In this document: one piece after another, positions 27,763 through 35,992 of the stretch
Numbering within the stretch: position 1 is the first letter of the stretch
How the letters are laid out: every line of letters starts with the position of its first letter
Assembly (NCBI RefSeq): GCF_000293805.1
Contig: NZ_AMBZ01000008.1
Coordinates: 124,001 to 188,000 of the forward strand
Direction: 5' to 3'
DNA: 64,000 nt
Source of the DNA: Paenibacillus alvei DSM 29
GTDB lineage: Bacteria; Bacillota; Bacilli; Paenibacillales; Paenibacillaceae
The notes under the pieces: model-generated
The model's input: the letters and a program-made list of their open reading frames with translations, nothing else
Told to the model about the DNA's origin: nothing
Database searches by the model: none
Position numbers and translations under genes: made by a program

Positions 27763-28173
27763 TTATTTCTTTAATCTTAATTCAAATTCTTGACATGCGA
27801 TAACGAAAACGTCGTCATATGTATATATTACATATTGCTTCAGCTCTAGACCTCTTGCATTCTTTATATCTCTAAGTATTTTTGTATTACCTATTTCCAC
27901 GAAGCTACTACTTTCATGGTAGGAATGATCAAACATCTGTAAACTTACATCTAACTCAACCATATTAAAATAATAAACTTTCTTGAATAACAATTCATAT
28001 CCAATAAACTCATCATCATCTGCTTCTGTACATAATCCTCCGCTTATCTCGCCAATTAACGTAACTTCATTCTTTTGATAATTGAATTGAATATCATCTA
28101 AGAAGATCGCGTCTCTTCCATGAATTTCACCCAGTTCGGTTTTTATCGCTTTGATTTTTTCCATCTCTTTCAT
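27763..28173 (-). CDS. hypothetical acidic protein
   Basis: A 136-residue soluble protein, mostly beta-strand in appearance (LDDIQFNYQKNEVTLIGEIS, YVIYTYDDVFVIACQEFEL). A potential ribosome site, GAAAGGG, lies close to the ATG at 28173; ATG 28164 is an alternative. It resembles the small immunity-like proteins scattered in Bacillus and Paenibacillus genomes, and it sits beside the DUF695/RraB gene. No family is recognised. Confidence 0.5.
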   Translation of the reverse strand: MKEMEKIKAIKTELGEIHGRDAIFLDDIQFNYQKNEVTLIGEISGGLCTEADDDEFIGYELLFKKVYYFNMVELDVSLQMFDHSYHESSSFVEIGNTKILRDIKNARGLELKQYVIYTYDDVFVIACQEFELRLKK

Positions 28174-28288
28174 CCCTTTCTAGCCCGATGCGTAGATCGT
28201 TGTTAAGTGATGTTCATCTCTTCCAGAGTTCTCGATCATAAAAGTCTAAGCTGAGAGACCTTCCGACGTCCTTATAAAATCTTTACTT

Positions 28289-28798
28289 TCATAATTCTTT
28301 ATAGATTACTTCATCTATTTTACTTGCTATCATACCAGCACCCTTATTAATATTTCCGATAATATGTGCTTGTAAATTGCTTTTTGGATATACGGATGAC
28401 TGCATAATTACTCCCGGGTCACTACCCATTACAAAGTATTTAAAAATGGTGTTATCAAACACTAACATCCAAACACCATATCCGTAATACGTCTGGTCAT
28501 TGTCCTTGATATGTGGAGTCAACAAAATAGTCGTGTATTCTTTAGACAACAATTGATGATCAAACAATGCATCCCAAAACCTACCTAAATCATGAACTGT
28601 CGTAAATGCTCCCCCATCAGGTCCACCTTTGATTGGAACTGAATAAATATTACTTTTCCAAGTTTTACCATAATTATCTATATACCCGATACGTAGACTT
28701 TTATATGTGTATTCTCCAATGATATACACCTTCTTTATATTTGTTAATAAAGTAATCGCATGAATTTCCGACAACGTCTTTTTTTGCGAAGTTCGCAA
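28289..28798 (-). pseudogene. C-terminal remnant of a beta-lactamase-fold serine hydrolase
   Basis: About 169 codons matching only the second half of a PF00144-type hydrolase (GGPDGGAFTTVHDLGRFWDAL, YGYGVWMLVFDN, VMGSDPGVIMQSSVYP). The SxxK and YxN motifs that would precede it are absent. Directly upstream lies the dispersed repeat 28774-28869, so the 5' half appears to have been lost at or near that repeat. There is no ribosome site at the apparent start. It is different from the intact hydrolase at 4875-6092. Confidence 0.65.
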
Positions 28799-28869
28799 AT
28801 ACGTTATATAAGGTTATATTTATGAACTTCGCGAATACCTGCAAATTCACGAGATTGTTCGAAACCTCC
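28774..28869. repeat. dispersed intergenic repeat R1, copy A
   Basis: About 95 bases that reappear at 43548-43640. Shared blocks include ACGTC followed by TTTTTGCGAAGTT and GCAA, then AACTTC[G/A]CGAATACCT with CAAA, ending in AAACCTCC. The central part differs. On the minus strand the element begins GGAGGTTT. The 5' end overlaps the hydrolase remnant. Confidence 0.6.
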
Positions 28870-28985
28870 CTGCCGCCTCGAGAATGAGTAGTCTTTTACA
28901 TCTCTTTTTCTTACTCCCCTATATCACTTATTATCCGATCGAACGGACTCATGATGCGGCCGGATAAGATCATTGCTGTATACTC

Positions 28986-29087
28986 ACTCTCCCCTAAGTA
29001 TACCGACAGTGTGTAATATTGGAAATATCATCTTATATACAAAGAGAGACACCTCCTCCGCCTGTAGGCAGATTACAGTGTCTCTGA
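28986..29087. repeat. dispersed intergenic repeat R2, copy C
   Basis: About 102 bases also found at 51806-51909. The conserved core is CCCCTAAGTATACC, then ACAGT.TGTAATATTGG and AAATATCATCTTA, with CTCCTCC and TTCTCTGA-like ends. In this copy AGAGACAC and GTGTCTCT pair, so on the minus strand it may terminate the gene at 29203-29517. Confidence 0.65.
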
Positions 29088-29202
29088 AAAGAACGATGAA
29101 TATCCTTTTTATAGTTCGGTAATCCTCCAATGGTACATTTTGTTCTCCTGACTGGTTGTTATCTATGAATAGGTTATTCGTAGCCTGTTCCCACGATTAA
29201 TC

Positions 29203-29517
29203 TCAATATAACCCCCATAAAAAACCCAATAGAACTACAATAATAATATGGAATAGTGGAAGGAATAATCTCCACTTGTTCACATGTGCGTTTCTACTGA
29301 TTCTATAATGATTAATCGCATATAAGTACGACAGAGGATACGCACTTGACATGGATATAAAAAGAAACACAATTGTGATCAAGAATACACTTTCGTTTCC
29401 AGTCCGATGTGCAGCAAGCGCCATTAGGTTCGCGAGTAATACAAAGGGATAAATAAGTAGAGGTAGACCCTCTAGGACGAATAATAAATAAACAAGCGGT
29501 TTTCGTATCGATTGCAC
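29203..29517 (-). CDS. hypothetical small membrane protein
   Basis: A 104-residue protein with three membrane helices (about 8-34, 42-66 and 83-102). GTG start at 29517 behind AAGGGAG. A hairpin within repeat R2 lies just downstream. I do not recognise the family. Confidence 0.5.
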   Translation of the reverse strand: MQSIRKPLVYLLFVLEGLPLLIYPFVLLANLMALAAHRTGNESVFLITIVFLFISMSSAYPLSYLYAINHYRISRNAHVNKWRLFLPLFHIIIVVLLGFLWGLY

Positions 29518-29709
29518 GTTATACTCCCTTACCTTATTAGGGTATTATAATAAAAGTAAAGTGCGCTAACACTTGGCCTTTCCAATTTAAAACGAATGAT
29601 CGGACAACGTAATCTTTCTGAGATGACAGTCCACCTGCAGTTTGTTCCATGAATTACATCACGAATTTACCAATCATTCAATCCTACTCTTATGAAGAGA
29701 TCAAAAAAG

Positions 29710-30891
29710 CTATTTTCCTTGTAAGGACTGTGCTGCAAATTGATAAAATGCCTCGGCATCCTCTCGAGTGGCAAATCCGGCCTGTGCCATCTTATCGCTG
29801 CCTCCACCCTTCCCCCGATAATCGGCCAAATGCTGTTTGAAGAAGGTGCCACAGGCGAGACCATCCGCTCCTCCTCGGGCGAGCAGTACCTTATGATCCG
29901 AGTTGGACACGAAGAGCACGATAACGTCAGCTTGCTCAGTGAGCTTAGCAGCCAAGTTCTGCATGTCCTTCAGCGACTTATCTGTGAATACTTGCTTAAC
30001 CAAGCTTCCCTGGCGGTTTGCCAACAGCTTCTCAGCCAGATAATCATCAATCTTAGCCTTCACCGCATTCAATTCAGCTTGCAGTTGCTTCTGCTCCTGA
30101 TCCCATTTCTCAATCCGATCCAGGATCTCTTCGTTTCCCGTATTGAATCGGGTCGCTAGACTGCCGAGAATCTCCACACTGGCATTAAATTCGTTCAACG
30201 CACGGTATCCGCACTTAAAATAGATACGCATATGCCCCTTCTGCTTCTCAGCTCTCAGCAGCTTGATCATTCCAATCTCACCTGTTGCTGAGACGTGTGT
30301 GCCACCACAAGCGTTATACTCGATACCTTCGATCTCAACGATTCGAATATCGTCGGTTACCTTCGGCTGCTTCACGAGTGGCAGCTCGGCAGCTTGCTCC
30401 TGAGTCACAAAATAATTAGTAACCTTGCGATTCAGGTAAATCTGATCATTTACCTCCAACTCCAGCATCATAAGCTGATCCTTCGGCAAGTCAGTTCGAG
30501 CAACATCAATCGTCGCATAATCCTCACCTAGGTGGAAGCTGAGCGTCTCTGCCTGGCATGCCTCCAGACACATCGCTGACAGCAGATGCTGGCCGCTATG
30601 TTGCTGCATATGGTCGAACCTTCTATCCCAATGCAAGCGGCAGTCAACCTCTTCCTGCTCTGGAGAACTCTCGACTTTGTGAAGAATTTCCCCTTCTTCG
30701 AGAACGACATCAAGAACCGGAATTTTATTGATCCACCCTAGATCACAGGGCTGTCCCCCGCCGTGTGGATAAAAGGCTGTTTCATTCAATACTAGATAGG
30801 TTCCATCCTCCCGCTCCACTCTGCGAGTGATTTGTGTCTTCCACTCCCGGATATAGGCGGATTCATAATATAGCTTCTTCGTCATCTTCAT
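29710..30891 (-). CDS. alanyl-tRNA editing protein, AlaX-L type
   Basis: A 393-residue cytoplasmic trans-editing enzyme that hydrolyses mischarged Ser-tRNA(Ala) (family knowledge). The N-terminal domain resembles AlaRS (TAFYPHGGGQPCD near 38-50), the zinc-binding editing site shows H98-x3-H102 (HSGQH) and CGGTH (195-199), followed by a coiled coil (about 245-290) and a C-terminal DHHA1-like domain with GGADGLACG and GGGGSDKMAQAGF-type glycine loop. The presence of DHHA1 marks the long AlaX-L class. It is a stand-alone gene. Confidence 0.9.
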   Translation of the reverse strand: MKMTKKLYYESAYIREWKTQITRRVEREDGTYLVLNETAFYPHGGGQPCDLGWINKIPVLDVVLEEGEILHKVESSPEQEEVDCRLHWDRRFDHMQQHSGQHLLSAMCLEACQAETLSFHLGEDYATIDVARTDLPKDQLMMLELEVNDQIYLNRKVTNYFVTQEQAAELPLVKQPKVTDDIRIVEIEGIEYNACGGTHVSATGEIGMIKLLRAEKQKGHMRIYFKCGYRALNEFNASVEILGSLATRFNTGNEEILDRIEKWDQEQKQLQAELNAVKAKIDDYLAEKLLANRQGSLVKQVFTDKSLKDMQNLAAKLTEQADVIVLFVSNSDHKVLLARGGADGLACGTFFKQHLADYRGKGGGSDKMAQAGFATREDAEAFYQFAAQSLQGK

Positions 30892-31022
30892 GCCCTCACT
30901 ATTCCTAGATTATATTTACTATTAAAAAGTTCTGTATTCCTTCAAAAGGATACTCCGTGTTTTTTATGTTCAAGTTGGCTTCATGATCAGTTTTTTCTTC
31001 GAGTTGCGCAAAAATGATCTGA

Positions 31023-31373
31023 TTACACTTTTTGTAGTTCTTCCATCCATTCTTCAAGCGCCACTTTTATTAAAAAACGATCTTTTGAAGAGATGCTTTT
31101 CATTTCATTCCATTTACCATCCACAAGTTGCAAATGGTAATGACCATTTATATCTGAATCTGGGTACCAGCCTAGATCAAAGAGTAATGTGTCTTCACTT
31201 TCAGGAATGTACCATTTTCCATTATGAATTTTTAGTTTAACTATTTGTAATAAATCTTCTGTGAAGAACCTCCAGTTTTCAATAAGGTAATCATTACCCT
31301 CACTCAGGACAGGATCTATATCATAGAATTTGTTATAGGTTACGGCATAACCTGCTGGCACCTTAAGTTGCAT
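31023..31373 (-). CDS. hypothetical protein
   Basis: A 116-residue soluble protein from ATG 31373 (TTG 31382 is possible). Aromatic-rich with conserved-looking segments YNKFYDIDP, NWRFFTEDLLQI and GWYPDSDINGHYHLQLV. I do not recognise a named family, but the composition is that of a real protein. It is followed by a short gap to the next gene on the same strand, from which it may be co-transcribed. Confidence 0.5.
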   Translation of the reverse strand: MQLKVPAGYAVTYNKFYDIDPVLSEGNDYLIENWRFFTEDLLQIVKLKIHNGKWYIPESEDTLLFDLGWYPDSDINGHYHLQLVDGKWNEMKSISSKDRFLIKVALEEWMEELQKV

Positions 31374-31411
31374 TAGATTCAATCTATCTCATCCTCTCAT
31401 ACATCATTTGG

Positions 31412-31911
31412 TCATTTCATTTGTTTTGAGAAAAAATCATCTATGCGTTTCCGAGATTTTTCCGGTGGAATCAGTTGAACCACATCTCCATTTTCATCAC
31501 AGGTGAAAACTCCTTTGAACGCTTCCGGCATAGCATCGTATTGTTGTTCCAATTGATCATTAAAAGCCTTGAAGCATTCATAATTGTATTGTTTTAGTAA
31601 GTACGGCATCAAAAAAGCAGAACGCAATATTTCATACTCCTGGTAATTATATGGTGTGCTTTCTGGACGCTTTTTTAGAAGCTCCAGTAATTTTTTCATT
31701 AGGACAGCAACTTCATTCTGGTCGGCAAATGCCGCATAACCTCTTACTGCCATTAGCTTCATATCAAGATAGCGTTCTTTTTAAATGCTTTAAGGAAAAA
31801 ATCCTTCCCATCGGGAGGAAGATTAAAAATGAATTGCTTTAAAATCGCATTGCGCTTGGCTATATCTTTCATGGATACGTATTGGTCCATTAGCTCATTT
31901 GCATCGTCCAT
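31412..31911 (-). pseudogene. hypothetical helical protein, one frameshift
   Basis: ATG 31911 behind AGGGGG opens MDDANELMDQYVSMKDIAKR and runs to a premature stop; adding one T to the five at 31778-31782 joins it to ERYLDMKLMAVRGYAAFADQ and the remaining frame. The corrected protein is about 165 residues, all helix-rich, ending DDFFSKQMK. Repeat-like helices suggest an alpha-solenoid. The family is not recognised. The break is of the homopolymer type. Confidence 0.55.
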
Positions 31912-32180
31912 AATGTAATCCCCCTAAAAAAGCAATAATGTGCGCTCGGCCTGTCGGGTTTAGTCATAAGTAATCCTACAATAAAAATCATTTATGGTGT
32001 TTGAAACCCCAAGAATGGAGAAGTCACCTTGTATATTCTACAAGAAAGTTTGTTTACCTTCGAGGGACTGCTAACTTATGACCTGAGAGTTTGTAGGTTT
32101 CTATTTTTTGAAGCCAACACGGAATTATGCAAATTGCTCAATTGCTCAATAAAGTATAAACATAAAAATCAAAAAATTAG

Positions 32181-32209
32181 TTGACACTATTTTTAATGCA
32201 TGATAAAAA
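32181..32209 (+). promoter_or_regulatory. promoter of the T-box leader
   Basis: TTGACA (32181-32186), 17-base spacer and TAAAAA (32204-32209), just upstream of the T-box stem I. Confidence 0.6.
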
Positions 32210-32234
32210 TGTTAATATCAATTCGGAAAATAAT

Positions 32235-32660
32235 ATTTGGGCAATGAAGGGATAAAGTAGTGAAAATCTCCCTATATCAGAGAGCTGATGGTTGGTGTGA
32301 ATCAGTATATAGATTATTCATGAAGTTCGTCCTGGAGCATCTTTCATAAATCTCACGTTGTGAGGAAATGAAAGACGGTAGTGAATACCGTTATCAAATA
32401 AAGTGGTGAAGAATTTTTTTCACAACTAGGGTGGTACCGCGATATATATCGTCCCTACGTATTTACGTAGGGACGTTTTTTATTTAGGTCTTACTCTTGT
32501 TGTATCTTCACAACTAGGGTGGTACCGCGATATATATCGTCCCTACGTATTTGCGTAGGGACGTTTTTATTTAGGTCTTACTCTTGTTGTATCTTCACAA
32601 CTAGGGTGGTACCGCGATATTTCATCGTCCCTACGTATTTGCGTAGGGACGTTTTTGATT
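32235..32660 (+). promoter_or_regulatory. T-box riboswitch leader with three expression platforms
   Basis: Stem I features are seen: the AGTA element (32261 region), AGAGAGCTGATGGTTGGTG-type distal loop and GAAGTTCG before the base of the stem. The T-box AGGGTGGTACCGCG is present three times (from 32428, 32515 and 32602), each followed by a terminator with GTCCCTACG/CGTAGGGAC and a T run. UGGU in each box calls for a tRNA with an A discriminator base. The specifier is either GUU or UUC by my reading; I cannot decide. It controls the NSS transporter gene at 32766. Confidence 0.9.
32421..32655 (+). repeat. three tandem copies of the T-box antiterminator/terminator module
   Basis: The units begin CACAACTAGGGTGG at 32421, 32509 and 32596, giving periods of 88 and 87 bases. 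Copies 1 and 2 and their spacers (ATTTAGGTCTTACTCTTGTT) are nearly identical; copy 3 differs by a few bases in the stem loop and lacks the trailing spacer. Confidence 0.9.
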
Positions 32661-32765
32661 TGAAAGGAAGTGGTTGTATGAGAAAGTATCTACGATAGAA
32701 CAATATGAATAAAGACCGAATCGTAATAGACAAAGAAATAGAAGAAGCAGAGAGGAGATAGAGAG

Positions 32766-34104
32766 ATGGATTCACAGCAATGGACATCGAAATTAGGTTT
32801 CATTTTAGCTGCAGCAGGTTCAGCAATAGGGCTTGGCGCGATTTGGAAGTTCCCGTATATGGCCGGTATTGGAGGCGGCGGTGCGTTCTTTCTTATTTTC
32901 ATCTGTTTTACTTTATTAATAGGTTTACCGTTATTATTGGCGGAATTTGTAATTGGAAGAAGTGCACAAAAAGAGGCTGTCGAGGCATATAGAGATATTG
33001 CTCCTAAGACGCTATGGCCGTGGGTCGGTAAATTAGGGATTGTAACCTGCTTCATATTGCTTTCATTCTACAGTGTTGTAGGAGGATGGATTCTATTATA
33101 TTTGTGGAACGCAATTACAGGCAGACTATGGGAAGGAAATGGCGCGTACGAAGCAACTTTTGGTGAAATCATTTCCAATCCATATTTGGCGGTTGGAGCA
33201 CAGCTATTATTTATTCTTATTACTATTTTCATCGTAAGTAAAGGTGTACAAAACGGTGTTGAAAAAGTAAATAAATATTTTATGCCCGCACTATTTGTTT
33301 TATTCTTTGTATTAATTGTTCGAGCACTTACATTAGATGGTGCTGGAGAAGGAGTTCGTTTCTTCTTACAACCAGATTTCTCACATGTAACATCTGAAAT
33401 TGTGTTATATGCGATGGGGCAATCATTCTTCTCATTATCTGTCGGTGTAGGAGTCATGGTAACGTATAGCTCATACTTACCGAAAGAAGAAAGTTTACCG
33501 CGCTCCGCATTTTCTATCGTCGGTTTAACGCTTGTGATTACATTGCTTGCTGGACTTGCTATTTTCCCAGTTGTATTCGCATTTGGAATGGAACCATCTC
33601 AAGGGCCAGGTCTATTATTTATTGTATTGCCAGCGATTTTCAGTAAAATGGCATTCGGAAAGCTATTCTTCATTATTTTCCTGTTACTATTTTTCTTTGC
33701 AACGATAACATCCGCAATTTCGATGTTGGAAATTAGCGTTGCCTCTTTAACAAAAAAGGGAGCGGAAAACGCGAAAAAACAGCACTGATTGTTGGATTAC
33801 TAATCTTTGTTGTAGGGATTCCATCGGCGCTATCATATGGCGTTTTAAGCGATGTGAAATTGTTTGGCAAAACCGTCTTTGATTTAGCAGACTTTACAGT
33901 AAGTAATGTTCTTATGCCACTCGGTGTATTATTAGTTGCGATCTTCGTACCGTTAAAAATGAAGAAAGATGTATTAATGAGAGAATTGGAAGTAAGTAAA
34001 AAAATAAAGGATATAAATTATTTGTATTATGGTTATTCTTACTTCGCTATATAGCACCAATTGCAATTATGATCGTATTTTTAAATGTAATTGGAGTGAT
34101 TTAG
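32766..34104 (+). pseudogene. sodium-dependent (NSS/SNF family) amino-acid transporter, two frameshifts
   Basis: A transporter of about 446 residues once two bases are restored. It starts [20 protein letters not shown] with the [14 protein letters not shown] sodium/substrate motif of NSS proteins (helix 1) and continues through helix 6 ([19 protein letters not shown]). One A is missing at the six A of 33774-33779 and another at the seven A of 33998-34004; corrected, it ends LLRYIAPIAIMIVFLNVIGVI at 34104. Eleven helices are predicted. It follows a T-box, so uptake of the cognate amino acid is controlled by tRNA charging. It is AT-rich and Bacillus-like in style compared with its right neighbours. 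Confidence 0.85.
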
Positions 34105-34111
34105 GAATACT

Positions 34112-34145
34112 AAAGGCCCTAGCATAACGTTATGTTAGGGCCTTT
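34112..34145 (+). terminator. terminator after the NSS transporter
   Basis: AAAGGCCCTAGCATAAC pairs with GTTATGTTAGGGCCTTTT (one G-U pair), followed by TTTTC. Confidence 0.85.
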
Positions 34146-34177
34146 TCGTTATATTTTTCCGTTACAAGAGATAACAC

Positions 34178-34208
34178 TTGCACCTGACGTAACGTCATGT
34201 TTTATAGT
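34178..34208 (+). promoter_or_regulatory. MerR-type promoter with 19-bp spacer
   Basis: TTGCAC (34178-34183) and TATAGT (34203-34208) are 19 bases apart, the over-long spacing typical of MerR-activated promoters. The spacer holds the palindrome TGACGTAACGTCA (34185-34197). It lies 44 bases before the MerR gene. Confidence 0.75.
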
Positions 34209-34251
34209 ATAGGTGCCGGCAAATAGATGCGCAGCACAAAAAGAGGTGATT

Positions 34252-34748
34252 ATGAAGCAGCTTTGGAAAGTCGGAGATCTTGCTAAGCTCACAGGACTCA
34301 CATTACGAACATTGAGATTTTACGACCAGATTGGCCTGTTTTCTCCTTCGGCGCATTCCGATTCGGGGCACAGGCTGTATAACCAGGCCGACCTATCGAG
34401 ACTGCAGCAAATTTTGTCCTTAAAAGAGCTAGGCTTATCGCTTGAGGAGATTAAGTCCGTAGTAACCGGCGGCCATTTTAGTCCGCTGCAAATTGTGTCG
34501 CTGCAAATCGCCCGTCTAAAAGAAACGATCCAGATGCAACAAAAGCTTTTGGCCGGATTGGAATCCGTGTCCGAACTCATGCTTTTGAAACAACCAGTGA
34601 CGGTTGAAGATTTTACAAAATTATTAGAAATGATGAAAAAGAGCCAAGAAAAGTAATCCTCGAACGTTGGATGAATTGGGAGCATCGCCTGGATCAGCTG
34701 GGCGACCTCCTCGACAAGGATGCCGACGAATCGAATCAAGGGAGCTGA
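34252..34748 (+). pseudogene. MerR family regulator (TipA-like), one frameshift near the C-terminus
   Basis: Starts MKQLWKVGDLAKLTGLTLRT (ATG 34252 behind AGAGGTG), with the MerR HTH (about 4-72), coiled coil (about 80-115) and an end that stops at 34656. Adding one A to AAAA at 34649-34652 extends it by LERWMNWEHRLDQLGDLL to 34748, 5 bases before the next start. It would dimerise and activate the 19-bp-spacer promoter ahead of it. Two SRPBCC proteins follow in the same unit. The effector is unknown. Confidence 0.75.
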
Positions 34749-34753
34749 AAATC

Positions 34754-35194
34754 ATGAACGAACGATCTGCCATTCATCACACTTTCGTCGTCGAACGCGT
34801 GTATAGAGCTTTGCCAGCAAAGGTTTTTGCCTACTGGGCGAACCCTCGCATGAAGGAGCAATGGTTTTCGAAAGCAGATGAGTTTGACTTCCGTGTCGGC
34901 GGTGGCGAACGCAGTCAAGGCGGGCCTCCCGGCGGAGCGGTATTTACCTTCGATGCCCAGTACCACGACATTGTGCCGGACGAGCGGATCGTGTATACCT
35001 ATACTTTGGACATGGATGAGACGCGAATTTCCATTTCCGCAACGACCGTCGAGTTCAAGGCGGAGGGTGAAGGAACAAAGTTGATTTTCACCGAGCAAGG
35101 CGTCTTCCTGGACGGCCACGATTCGCCGGCTCAGCGCGAGCACGGCACCAAGGAGATGCTGGACAAGTTGGGTGTGCAGTTGGAGATCGACTAG
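34754..35194 (+). CDS. SRPBCC (AHSA1-like) family protein
   Basis: A 146-residue START-like lipid/ligand-binding fold: N-terminal strand with FVVERVYRALPAKVFAYW, the conserved KEQWFS, GGAVFTFDAQYHDIVPDERIVYTY and TKLIFTEQGVF, ending with the long C-terminal helix. The start is ATG 34754 (MNERSAIHH), 5 bases after the corrected MerR stop. Such proteins bind hydrophobic ligands. Together with a second SRPBCC gene it may act as a ligand-binding partner in a MerR-controlled operon. Confidence 0.82.
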   Translation: MNERSAIHHTFVVERVYRALPAKVFAYWANPRMKEQWFSKADEFDFRVGGGERSQGGPPGGAVFTFDAQYHDIVPDERIVYTYTLDMDETRISISATTVEFKAEGEGTKLIFTEQGVFLDGHDSPAQREHGTKEMLDKLGVQLEID

Positions 35195-35224
35195 CCTACT
35201 TTAACATGCGAGGGAGGAACGGGC

Positions 35225-35692
35225 ATGACGGAAAACCGTGCAGCAAACAGCGAATTCAGCAGAGCGGAAGAAAACGAATTGGTAACAACGAGGGTGATGA
35301 ATGCTTCTCCAGCTCTCGTTTACGAAGCCTGGACAAAACCCGAGCATTTGGCACAGTGGTGGGGTCCGAATGGGTTTACGAACACTTTTCATAAATTTGA
35401 TTTACGGCCGGGAGGGATATGGGAGTTTGTGATGCACGGACCGAACGGAGTCGATTATCCCAATAAAAACGAATTTATCGAAATCGGGCCAGAACGGATC
35501 GTGCTGCGAACATGTAAACCCCATTTTCAACTTACGGCAACCTTCGAGGATCTTGACGGCACAACCAGATTAACTTGGCGCCAGCTTTTCAAAGACGAAG
35601 CCGAATTCAACGCCTTCAAGAAAATCGCAGCTCCAGCCAACGAGGAAAATCTTGACCGGCTCGAAGCACATTTGCAGAAGATGTCCATCTGA
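35225..35692 (+). CDS. second SRPBCC (AHSA1-like) family protein
   Basis: A 155-residue protein of the same fold as its upstream neighbour (30-base gap): LVTTRVMNASPALVYEAWTKPEH, AQWWGPNGFTNTFHKFDLRPGG and ATFEDLDGTTRLTWRQLF are diagnostic for the AHSA1/activator-like branch. GAGGAACGGGC lies before ATG 35225. The two copies differ substantially and are not a recent duplication. A stem-loop with six T follows, ending the unit. Confidence 0.85.
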   Translation: MTENRAANSEFSRAEENELVTTRVMNASPALVYEAWTKPEHLAQWWGPNGFTNTFHKFDLRPGGIWEFVMHGPNGVDYPNKNEFIEIGPERIVLRTCKPHFQLTATFEDLDGTTRLTWRQLFKDEAEFNAFKKIAAPANEENLDRLEAHLQKMSI

Positions 35693-35723
35693 GAGCCTGA
35701 TTACCTGTTCCGATAGACTCCTG

Positions 35724-35746
35724 CCGGCCGAGAGGCCGGTTTTTTC
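35724..35746 (+). terminator. terminator after the SRPBCC operon
   Basis: CCGGCC, GAGA loop, GGCCGG and TTTTTT. Confidence 0.85.
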
Positions 35747-35913
35747 AGTACAAATAAAGACCCAGCATCTAACAATCCTATCACTACCCTACAACAAAAC
35801 CAACCCTTCCTGAAATCATACCGTATTATTTCATCTTCTCAGCTTGCAAACTTACCATCACATAACAACATATGATCTCCATTTTCAGAAATATTTCAAT
35901 TGTTGTATGCTCC

Positions 35914-35957
35914 ACACGACCCAGCCTTAGATAGCTCTATCTTAGACTGGGTCGTGT
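35914..35957 (-). terminator. terminator after the penicillin acylase gene
   Basis: ACACGACCCAG and CTGGGTCGTGT pair, and inside them TAGATAG/CTATCTTA pair again. It lies about 36 bases beyond the acylase stop on the minus strand. Confidence 0.6.
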
Positions 35958-35992
35958 ATTGTCTGATTATCGCCCATTATCTACCAGTTCTT

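Noticed and set aside
28289..28798. Complete small serine hydrolase
   Set aside because: It lacks both SxxK and YxN motifs and any ribosome site; it is a truncated remnant.
32421..32655. Regular repeats that could suggest a CRISPR array
   Set aside because: The repeats contain the T-box and a terminator and have no unique spacers; they are riboswitch modules.
32679..32759. Tiny frames after the T-box ([24 protein letters not shown])
   Set aside because: Too short and overlapping, without conserved features; probably untranslated leader.
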